From W0P28-013 sp051878315 (GTDB taxonomy: Bacteria; Bacteroidota; Bacteroidia; Bacteroidales; Paludibacteraceae), in NCBI GenBank assembly GCA_051878315.1, contig JBJEJW010000023.1:1-64000 (forward strand): a stretch of DNA of 64,000 bases, written 5' to 3'. A program made the position numbers and the translations under genes. The notes under the pieces are model-generated. The model worked only from the letters and a program-made list of their open reading frames with translations, searched no databases and was not told where the DNA came from. Positions 1-6,866 of the stretch are shown here, piece after piece. How positions within the stretch are numbered: the first letter of the stretch is position 1; each line of letters starts with the position of its first letter.

Positions 1-10
1 ATACACTATT

Positions 11-1525
11 ATGAATAAAGTTCGTGTTCGTTTTGCACCGTCGCCTACGGGTGCGTTGCATATCGGCGGGGTTCGTACCTGCCTCTACAACTATTTGTTT
101 GCCAAACAACATGGCGGAGAGTTGATTTTTCGCATCGAAGACACCGACAGTCATCGCTTTGTGCCCGGTGCCGAGGAGTATATCATCGAAGCATTGACGT
201 GGCTCGGCATCAAATTCGACGAGGGCGTTTCATTCGGCGGCAACTACGGCCCATATCGTCAGAGCGAGCGTAAAGAAATTTATAAAAAATATGTGCAGCA
301 ACTGCTCGATGCCGACAAAGCCTATATCGCTTTCGATACGCCGGAACAGTTGGAAGCAAAACGTGCCGAAATTCCTAATTTTCAGTATGATGCCACTACG
401 CGTCTGCAAATGACTAACTCGCTGACTTTGAGCAACGAGGAAGTAGCACGCCGTATTGCCAACGGCGAGCAATATGTAGTGCGTTTCAAGATTGAACCGG
501 GCGAAGACGTGGTGGTCAACGACCTGATTCGTGGCGAAGTGCACATCAACTCGTCCATTATCGACGACAAAGTGCTCTATAAATCGGCCGACAATCTGCC
601 CACCTACCATTTGGCCAACATCGTGGACGACCATCTGATGGAGGTTTCGCATGTCATTCGTGGCGAAGAGTGGTTGCCATCAGCACCGCTGCATGTGTTG
701 CTCTATCGCGCATTCGGTTGGGAAACGACCATGCCGCAATTTGCGCACCTATCGCTGTTGCTCAAGCCTGATGGTAACGGCAAACTGAGTAAGCGCGACG
801 GCGACCGACTCGGTTTCCCCGTGTTCCCGCTCGAATGGCACGATCCGAAAACGGGCGAAGTGTCGTCGGGCTATCGCGAAAGCGGCTACTTGCCCGAAGC
901 CGTCGTCAATTTTCTTGCGCTGCTCGGCTGGAATCCCGGCAACGACCAAGAAGTGATGTCGATGGACGAACTGATACGTCTTTTCAACCTCGAAAAATGC
1001 AGTAAGAGCGGAGCCAAATTCGACTACGAAAAAGGGAAACACTTCAACCACATCTATCTGCAAAAGAAATCGGATGCCGAATTGGCGCAGGTAATTATCG
1101 CGAAACTGAACGAACTCGGCATCGCGCCCGATGTACGCAAAGCCGAAGCCGCCGTGGCCTCGATGAAAGAGCGTGCCACTTTCGTCAACGACCTTTGGGA
1201 TTTATGCCGCTTTTTCTTTGTCGCACCAACAACTTTCAACGAGAAAGATGTGCAAAAACGTTGGAAACCCGAAACACCCGCTCTGCTGACCGATCTGAAG
1301 GCTTTTCTGCAAACACTCGACACGTTCGATAATGCTGAGCAAACCGAAGCGACCGTGAAGGCATGGTGCGAAACAAAAGGTTACGGCCTTGGCAACGTGA
1401 TGAACCCGTTCCGTTTGACGTTGGTAGGCGAAATGCGTGGTCCGCAAATGTTTGCCATTACGCAGATTCTCGGCAAAGACGAAGTGTTGCGCCGCCTTGC
1501 CTACGCACTCGAAACGATAAAGTAA
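11..1525 (+). CDS. gltX: Glutamyl-tRNA synthetase
   Basis: Class I aminoacyl-tRNA synthetase that charges tRNA-Glu with glutamate in the cytoplasm. The 504-residue protein opens with the nucleotide-binding signature PSPTGALHIGG (HIGH-type motif, about residues 10-20) and carries the KMSKS-type motif as KLSKRDGD near residue 258, followed by the helical anticodon-binding half. Length and both motifs fit a full-length bacterial GluRS. The start is the ATG at 11; only 10 bases lie upstream, so its promoter is outside the window. It converges on the CRISPR array and is separated from it by two terminators. Confidence 0.97.
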   Translation: MNKVRVRFAPSPTGALHIGGVRTCLYNYLFAKQHGGELIFRIEDTDSHRFVPGAEEYIIEALTWLGIKFDEGVSFGGNYGPYRQSERKEIYKKYVQQLLDADKAYIAFDTPEQLEAKRAEIPNFQYDATTRLQMTNSLTLSNEEVARRIANGEQYVVRFKIEPGEDVVVNDLIRGEVHINSSIIDDKVLYKSADNLPTYHLANIVDDHLMEVSHVIRGEEWLPSAPLHVLLYRAFGWETTMPQFAHLSLLLKPDGNGKLSKRDGDRLGFPVFPLEWHDPKTGEVSSGYRESGYLPEAVVNFLALLGWNPGNDQEVMSMDELIRLFNLEKCSKSGAKFDYEKGKHFNHIYLQKKSDAELAQVIIAKLNELGIAPDVRKAEAAVASMKERATFVNDLWDLCRFFFVAPTTFNEKDVQKRWKPETPALLTDLKAFLQTLDTFDNAEQTEATVKAWCETKGYGLGNVMNPFRLTLVGEMRGPQMFAITQILGKDEVLRRLAYALETIK

Positions 1526-1547
1526 ATTTTACGACCCCCATCGAACG

Positions 1548-1575
1548 AAAATCCCACCCCAAGGTGGGATTTTTT
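1548..1575 (+). terminator. Bidirectional terminator after gltX
   Basis: Perfect 8-bp stem ATCCCACC / GGTGGGAT with a 4-nt CCAA loop, preceded by an A-run and followed by TTTTT. It can end transcription from either side. Confidence 0.85.
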
Positions 1576-1610
1576 CATTGTTGTTTCCTTGACAAGATAC
1601 ATCTCAATAT

Positions 1611-1642
1611 AAAAAAGATCCACCCATAGGTGGGTCTTTTTT
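1611..1642. terminator. Bidirectional terminator abutting the distal CRISPR repeat
   Basis: AAAAAAGA and TCTTTTTT flank a CCACC / GGTGG stem with a CATA loop, giving a near-perfect hairpin with a U-tract in both directions. It ends one base before the outermost repeat. No room is left for a leader on this side, so it marks the trailer end of the array. Confidence 0.85.
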
Positions 1643-1643
1643 A

Positions 1644-2550
1644 GTTTTAATCCTTGTTTTTGTGGAAGATAGAATGTAAGGGTACAGAATGCCGTTGTAT
1701 CTTCGCAAATGTTTGTCTTAATCCTTGTTTTTGTGGAAGATAGAATGTAAGAACCCTGGGGTTATGGAGAAAATCGTAAAAGTTTCTGGTCTTAATCCTT
1801 GTTTTTGTGGAAGATAGAATGTAAGCCGGAGAAAGGGGAGTATTACATCTTAACCAAAGGAGGTCTTAATCCTTGTTTTTGTGGAAGATAGAATGTAAGT
1901 GAGTGAAGTACTGTTTAACAAAGCCGTTAAACTAAAGTCTTAATCCTTGTTTTTGTGGAAGATAGAATGTAAGTCAGTAGACCGTAATAAGAGAACAAAT
2001 ATTAATAGTCTTAATCCTTGTTTTTGTGGAAGATAGAATGTAAGGCAAAGTTCAGATGCCAGATGAATGCAGCGGTTATGTCTTAATCCTTGTTTTTGTG
2101 GAAGATAGAATGTAAGTTAAGCTATGGCAAAGACTATGTCCGAGCTAGTGCAGTCTTAATCCTTGTTTTTGTGGAAGATAGAATGTAAGATACGGTCACC
2201 TGCCCTGGTGGCAGGTGGCGTATTGGTCTTAATCCTTGTTTTTGTGGAAGATAGAATGTAAGTCCTTTTAAACTTTTTATAAACATTAAAATCTTTGTCT
2301 TAATCCTTGTTTTTGTGGAAGATAGAATGTAAGCAAGGCCGTAAATACGGCCAGAGCCGAGAAAATCTCGTCTTAATCCTTGTTTTTGTGGAAGATAGAA
2401 TGTAAGACAAGACAACAAGGCCGTAAATACGGCCAGAGCCGAGTCTTAATCCTTGTTTTTGTGGAAGATAGAATGTAAGTCTTTAGTGAGTTATTAAAGG
2501 GTATAGAAACAAAGTCTTAATCCTTGTTTTTGTGGAAGATAGAATGTAAG
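1644..2550 (-). CRISPR. Type III-A CRISPR array, 13 repeats and 12 spacers
   Basis: Thirteen 37-bp repeats (plus-strand ends GTCTTAATCC...AATGTAAG) start at 1644, 1715, 1789, 1863, 1937, 2008, 2080, 2153, 2226, 2297, 2370, 2443 and 2514. The 12 spacers are 34-37 nt. Only the repeat at 1644 differs noticeably (third base T instead of C), as expected for the leader-distal end. The other side faces cas2 and holds a promoter, so the array is transcribed on the minus strand with the cas genes; the crRNA 5' handle would then be ATTAAGAC, close to the usual ATTGAAAC type. The newest spacer is then 2480-2513 and the oldest 1681-1714. The spacers at 2334-2369 and 2407-2442 share 27 nt. Several spacers contain perfect inverted repeats (see findings). 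Confidence 0.98.
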
Positions 2551-2704
2551 AGCAAAAATTGCAACTCACACATAAATAAGACTTTACAACATAAAATATT
2601 CTCTACATAGGGATTTTTCGCCCTAAAAAGGGTTCCATTTTTGAGACTGCAAAGGTACAAAAAAAAACAATAAGTCAAAGACCGTAGGGGTATTTTTACA
2701 TGCG
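2551..2704 (-). promoter_or_regulatory. CRISPR leader
   Basis: AT-rich 154-bp stretch between cas2 and the first repeat. It contains a Bacteroidota promoter read towards the array (2650-2679). Just downstream of the expected transcription start are nested inverted repeats: TAGGG (2608-2612) can pair with CCCTA (2621-2625), or CCCT (2621-2624) can pair with AGGG (2629-2632), but not both at once. No gene is seen here. Confidence 0.75.
2650..2679 (-). promoter_or_regulatory. Promoter of the pre-crRNA transcript
   Basis: On the minus strand TTTG (2676-2679) is followed after 18 bp by TACCTTTG (2650-2657), a good match to the Bacteroidota -33/-7 consensus. The transcript would start near 2643 and run through the array. 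Confidence 0.7.
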
Positions 2705-3187
2705 TCAAAAAATCAACGTATTGCGATTGTGCAACATCAAATCTAAATTGATATTCTGCCCGATGATTTTCATCGACCGTAAATAGTCGGTAGATATTGG
2801 CACTACGAGAATACTATCATTGTTGTCGTAGGCTGCCTGCACCACCGCCAAATCGTTTCTGATACTGTCGTAAGTAGCAGGAGGTAAATCTGCCAAAAAA
2901 ATTGAACGTTGAATGCGCATACACCCTTTACGTTGCAAATATTTCACCACTTGTGTGCGCACTTTGTCGCTTTCGATGTCGTACATTACAAAGAATAACA
3001 TATTTGTAGCAGGTCTGTGTGAACGTTGAAGCAAACCGAGTACAGCCGCCACGCGCTGTTCTATCGACGGCATCTCGGCCAAATTGCGGGGATATCGATT
3101 AGGCGACGGTGATGTAGCAATACCGGCATGGCAGAATTTTTGCATGCGTTCGACAAACGTTATCGTTTTTTTCTGTTTGCGTGGCAT
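2705..3187 (-). CDS. cas2: CRISPR adaptation protein Cas2 with N-terminal extension
   Basis: Cas2 forms the dimer that bridges two Cas1 dimers in the spacer integrase. The ferredoxin-like Cas2 fold begins only around residue 62 (NMLFFVMYDIESDK, conserved Asp70 at the end of the first strand) and runs to the C-terminus, about 98 residues. The first 61 residues are a basic, Pro-containing extension. I recall similar extended forms in other Bacteroidota, so this is probably the true start rather than a miscall; no methionine lies at the domain border. It is the last gene of the cas transcript, 8 bp after the primase gene, and is followed by the leader. Confidence 0.92.
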   Translation of the reverse strand: MPRKQKKTITFVERMQKFCHAGIATSPSPNRYPRNLAEMPSIEQRVAAVLGLLQRSHRPATNMLFFVMYDIESDKVRTQVVKYLQRKGCMRIQRSIFLADLPPATYDSIRNDLAVVQAAYDNNDSILVVPISTDYLRSMKIIGQNINLDLMLHNRNTLIF

Positions 3188-3195
3188 GGTCGGTT

Positions 3196-4218
3196 TTATG
3201 TTCGTTCCGCCAAAAATGATAAAATGACATCGGCCACCAAGGCATTCAATTCGGGGTTGGTGCCGGTGCGTGGCGATTGCACCACGGTGAAACCACGTTT
3301 GCCATAAAACAGATTTATTTCTGCTTGTTTCATCCCGACGGCAAAATTCATTTTTTTTGCACTCTGAATGTTGTGTACCTCGGTCAGCATAATACCATAG
3401 TTTTCGACATATTGTTTGAGGTCGGCCATCAGTTCGTTCAAAATGGCCGGCACCTCCACTTGTGTTTCAAGTTTTTTGCGTACATGCGGATTCAGTTGCG
3501 CTCTAATGCGCGCCATCGTTTCGGCATCGGGATCATGCGATGTTTTTTCATCGGGCGGTGTTTCCTGCGGTTTGTTTTCGGCCTCCCAATGCTCTATGTC
3601 AGCTTTCTGGGCGAATAATTCTTGTGGATTATTAACATCGACATAGGCTGTGAGATCCACGGGAGTAGCCTCGGCATTGAAATACGCATCGGCATCAACA
3701 CTGATAAAGCAAGCACGTGTCACGTCGCATGTTTTTGCATCAATCACTTGCTGAAAATTGTATTGTTGAGCGAAATTGTGTACAAAAATTTTGTAGAACA
3801 ACGAATATAAGCCGGCATCGTAACAACGTTCTTTTAGTCGAAACAATACTTTCAGACCATCTTCGCTAGGCGACACAAAACATAGTACTACTCTACTATC
3901 TGCCACGATACGTTGTTTGGCACTTGCTACCGAAATCTCTTTTTCAGACAAATGGTCGATATCGACCATAAAATATTCGGTATATGCAAAATTTTCAGTT
4001 CGTCGGAATGCGGGATTAAACATTGCACACACGCAATAGGGCAATTGTCGTTTCAAATCACTATATTGTTTCTTGTCAAGATTGCGTACAATACGTAATT
4101 GTCGAATTTTTGCAGCGATTTCGAGCCGTGGATTTCGTATAGCATCATACAAATATCTTACCGGTATTTTTTGTAACGAATCGCTATTATTTTGGATATT
4201 TTCGCCAACAGACAACAT
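3196..4218 (-). CDS. CRISPR-associated primase-polymerase (CAPP-like, BT4734/VirE-N type)
   Basis: A 340-residue protein inserted between cas1 and cas2. Residues about 20-180 match the BT4734-like (VirE N-terminal) domain, a branch of the archaeo-eukaryotic primase superfamily. They contain a hhDhD metal motif MVDIDHL (Asp86, Asp88), the loop SPSEDGLKV (116-124) in the place of the sxH motif, and DAKTCDVTR (160-168) with a third acid. A linker around residues 205-235 is rich in charged residues and Pro, and the C-terminal 100 residues are an uncharacterised mostly helical domain. Primase-polymerases next to cas1-cas2 in type III loci have been described as CAPPs and linked to spacer acquisition. 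Spacing of 2 bp to cas1 and 8 bp to cas2 ties it to adaptation. The polymerase activity is inferred. Confidence 0.82.
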   Translation of the reverse strand: MLSVGENIQNNSDSLQKIPVRYLYDAIRNPRLEIAAKIRQLRIVRNLDKKQYSDLKRQLPYCVCAMFNPAFRRTENFAYTEYFMVDIDHLSEKEISVASAKQRIVADSRVVLCFVSPSEDGLKVLFRLKERCYDAGLYSLFYKIFVHNFAQQYNFQQVIDAKTCDVTRACFISVDADAYFNAEATPVDLTAYVDVNNPQELFAQKADIEHWEAENKPQETPPDEKTSHDPDAETMARIRAQLNPHVRKKLETQVEVPAILNELMADLKQYVENYGIMLTEVHNIQSAKKMNFAVGMKQAEINLFYGKRGFTVVQSPRTGTNPELNALVADVILSFLAERT

Positions 4219-4220
4219 AT

Positions 4221-5204
4221 TTAAATATATTTTTTGAACATTTGAGCCAACTCTTGTGCATACAGAAATATCTGGTACTGGCGGCTGCGTGCCACACCAT
4301 GCAGTTCGACGACTTCGTCCAAATAATCATTCATAGATTGAATGAGGATGCGTCGCCCCAGACTTTCGAGCCAACACGCCCCATCGTCTCGAATCGAATA
4401 ATATTCGTCGGTTACTGCTTGTTGCGCGAGTAACGCCCATACCACATAATCGACCCACACACGATAGAGTTCAATAACATCATATACCAAAACAGGACGG
4501 TTGTAATCATCGCGATGCAGTACTCCGACATACGGATCAATGCCGGCTTTAATGAGTGCACTTTCGACCTTGCCATAGAGCAATCCGTAACCATAGTTGA
4601 GCAAGGCATTCGCGACATCGGTTGCGGGATGCTGACTTCGCTGTTCGAATCTATATTCTTCGGGTAAAAAGTGATTCATGACATCAAAATAGATTTTTGA
4701 GGCCAAACCTTCCCAACCACGCAATTTAGCCGCCACATCGGACACTATATCTCCATCGATGGAATTGATTTTTGTACGATAATCCTCAAGTTTCTGAATG
4801 GCTTTTTGCACCATTTGTTCTGTTTCGACCGCTTTTGTCGACATCATGAGCAACAGCGCCTGCTGATTTTCAATTTTGTGTTGCAAAATCGTTTTTATCC
4901 ACGTTACCGCATCATGTGAAAATGTAAAACTCAGTTGTCCTTTGCGAATCGTGGATATTGATCCGTATTTGGGACTCCATACACGGCCAATTACGGAACC
5001 AGTGTGAGTCATGAAGAGTATCTCTATTTCGTGTTCCACAGCTAACATAACGGCATCGCTTGTGATTTGTGCTCCTTTACTAATTTGTATCGAAGTAATG
5101 CTTTCAACTGGTATTCGCTGTTTCAATCCGTCGGCAGTAGTGATAATAAAGGCTTCGTTGTCACGATTGAGCGATGTGCCGTATGTATTCAGTACAAGTT
5201 CCAT
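4221..5204 (-). CDS. cas1: CRISPR integrase Cas1
   Basis: Metal-dependent nuclease and integrase that inserts new spacers at the leader end of the array. The 327-residue protein has the N-terminal beta domain (about 1-80) and the helical catalytic domain. The catalytic triad is visible: Glu165 in RGWEGLASK, His230 in GVLHRDD, and Asp242/Glu245 in VYDVIELYR. It has a normal length with no reverse transcriptase or Cas6 fusion, unlike RT-Cas1 proteins of other type III loci. It follows the TPR/cold-shock gene by 3 bp and precedes the primase gene by 2 bp, so these proteins should be co-translated. Confidence 0.96.
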   Translation of the reverse strand: MELVLNTYGTSLNRDNEAFIITTADGLKQRIPVESITSIQISKGAQITSDAVMLAVEHEIEILFMTHTGSVIGRVWSPKYGSISTIRKGQLSFTFSHDAVTWIKTILQHKIENQQALLLMMSTKAVETEQMVQKAIQKLEDYRTKINSIDGDIVSDVAAKLRGWEGLASKIYFDVMNHFLPEEYRFEQRSQHPATDVANALLNYGYGLLYGKVESALIKAGIDPYVGVLHRDDYNRPVLVYDVIELYRVWVDYVVWALLAQQAVTDEYYSIRDDGACWLESLGRRILIQSMNDYLDEVVELHGVARSRQYQIFLYAQELAQMFKKYI

Positions 5205-5207
5205 AAC

Positions 5208-6494
5208 TTATGCTTTTTTTATGTTGATAGCTTTTAGACTTTCTTTGTTTTTCTTTTTGTCAACTGCTGCAACGCATTCGCCCTGCACTATATCGTTGTT
5301 GGCAATCGTTTTCCCCTGAATGAGCGTTTGTGCAACGAATATTGTTTGGCTCTCGTGTTGTACAAATCCGTAGCCGCCTTTGGCAATAGTTATCTTTCCG
5401 GAAAACTTTTTTTTCTCTTTTTGTTGGTTATTGCTCGATAGTTTTTTGCCAAACACAAGCTCTTCTACGCCGTTGGATAGTTGTTCAAACCATGTATTAT
5501 TGTTTGCCGGCGCATTTTTGCTGTCGGATAACATTTGCGCGAGTGCTTTATCGATGTGCCAATGGTTGCGTTCTCTGATTTTGGCCACAATGCGCAACTC
5601 GGTTTGTGCTTCGGCAGTATAGCCCAACTTGTTGAGCAACAGCGCTGTTTTTTCTCTCACTTTTACGGTCATCTCTTGTTTTGCAGGACAGATGAGAGCT
5701 TTGGCGTAGAATTTCAGTCGAATATTATCGTCGTCAAAATAATCGCCAAGCAAGTCCCACACCCAAAATTCTCCGCTTTTGCGCAAGGCGAACTGTTTCA
5801 TTAACCGGAAGAACTCATCTTTTTGCCCTATTTTGAACATGAGTTTGGCCTCGTAGAATGGCAGATAAATATAGTTTTTGTGTTCGTTGCTCCACTTGTC
5901 GAACAATTTTATGGTAGTTTCACTGTCGGCTTGTGTTCCCATATCAAGCATGCATTTGCCGTATGCCATATATACCCGTTCGGCAAGTGGTATTATGCTT
6001 TGTCCGTTTTCTGTTGTGGTTGGTTTATAGTCGTCGGGCATAAACGAATCCCAGCCCCACCAGTTGCAAAACTGCGGAAAACTATGCCACCATGTTTTCG
6101 TGTGCAAAAAAGTTTTCATTATCGATGAATAGGCCGGCGTTTGCTTCTTTATTTTCAGTTGTTTGAGGCAACTAAAAAGCGCATCGAAAAAAGCGTTATC
6201 GGTTTGTTGCGCGCGTATCATAGCTGAAGCCATTGTTTTTACCATAAAGCCAACACTCTGATACAGCACATCTTCTTCAGCAGGTGCATCAAGTTCGATA
6301 ATTTTATTTATGCAGCGCAAAAACTGCTCTTTTGTACTAACATTAGCTTTCTGTTTAGCATAGTCGTAGAGCACCCAAGCCATATTCCTGACATTCCAAA
6401 TGTCGGTAGGATTAGTAGTCAGATTTTGCTCAGCCAATTTGTAGGCTTCGTCAAGTCTACCGGCTTTTCGAAGATTGGTAATATTGGTTGTCAT
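5208..6494 (-). CDS. Helical-repeat (TPR-like) protein with C-terminal cold-shock domain
   Basis: I do not know a characterised function for this 428-residue protein. Residues 1-330 are helical and begin with a TPR-like unit (GRLDEAYKLAEQNLTTNP), giving a predicted superhelical scaffold. After a polar Asn/Gln/Lys-rich linker (about 332-360), residues about 364-425 form a cold-shock/OB fold with an RNP1-like GGYGFV and an RNP2-like TIFVA, so it probably binds single-stranded RNA or DNA. It lies in the cas transcript 29 bp after the small CARF-like gene and 3 bp before cas1, with base composition like the adaptation genes. This suggests a role in adaptation, for example presenting RNA or ssDNA to Cas1, the primase and Cas2. 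A regulatory role in cas mRNA translation is an alternative. Confidence 0.75.
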   Translation of the reverse strand: MTTNITNLRKAGRLDEAYKLAEQNLTTNPTDIWNVRNMAWVLYDYAKQKANVSTKEQFLRCINKIIELDAPAEEDVLYQSVGFMVKTMASAMIRAQQTDNAFFDALFSCLKQLKIKKQTPAYSSIMKTFLHTKTWWHSFPQFCNWWGWDSFMPDDYKPTTTENGQSIIPLAERVYMAYGKCMLDMGTQADSETTIKLFDKWSNEHKNYIYLPFYEAKLMFKIGQKDEFFRLMKQFALRKSGEFWVWDLLGDYFDDDNIRLKFYAKALICPAKQEMTVKVREKTALLLNKLGYTAEAQTELRIVAKIRERNHWHIDKALAQMLSDSKNAPANNNTWFEQLSNGVEELVFGKKLSSNNQQKEKKKFSGKITIAKGGYGFVQHESQTIFVAQTLIQGKTIANNDIVQGECVAAVDKKKNKESLKAINIKKA

Positions 6495-6523
6495 GGCATC
6501 GATTTTTTACCACAATAGTATAT

Positions 6524-6865
6524 TCAATATTCTCTAAACCTTACAAATTGAAACGTTGAAATCTTCACTCCATTTTCTTCGATGGTTTCACGTTTAGTTG
6601 TGGACACTACACATTTGATGCCGGCGGCTTTGAGTTTTGTAACAAGCGCAAATGTAAAGTTCATCTCGCCCATTAGGTGGATAGCGGTAATGCCTTGCAT
6701 TTCAAGTATTTTTTGGTAATACTCGTCTGCTAATTTGGCGATGTATTCTTCATCCCCCTCGGGATCGACTTGTGGGAAAGGCATATCAACAACCCTGCCG
6801 CCCGCAGCAGCAAGCTGTTCGGAAGACCACGAAACAGAAGGATGGTTTGAGAGGTTTAGGAACAT
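6524..6865 (-). CDS. Small CARF-like protein, candidate ring nuclease
   Basis: A 113-residue single-domain protein one base after the csx1 gene. It starts with a hydrophobic strand ending in NLSNHPS, has a conserved-looking VDMPFPQVDPEGDEEY segment, then GEMNFTFALV followed by AGIKCVVSTTKR and a C-terminal FQFVRFREY, which reads as a compact alpha/beta Rossmann-like fold. Its size and position beside two cyclic-oligoadenylate effectors resemble Csx15/Csx16/Csx20-type proteins, which are predicted to bind or degrade the second messenger. I could not assign it to Crn1, Crn2 (DUF1874) or Crn3 (Csx3) from sequence. Gene existence is firm; the ring-nuclease role is an inference. Confidence 0.6.
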   Translation of the reverse strand: MFLNLSNHPSVSWSSEQLAAAGGRVVDMPFPQVDPEGDEEYIAKLADEYYQKILEMQGITAIHLMGEMNFTFALVTKLKAAGIKCVVSTTKRETIEENGVKISTFQFVRFREY

Positions 6866-6866
6866 A

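Noticed and set aside
1826..1862. AAAGGAG near the end of one spacer as a ribosome binding site
   Set aside because: It is inside the array and is not followed by a supported reading frame.
2134..2708. Short minus-strand reading frames across the repeats and leader
   Set aside because: They are translations of the CRISPR repeat (recurring LTFYLPQKQGLR) and leader, not genes.
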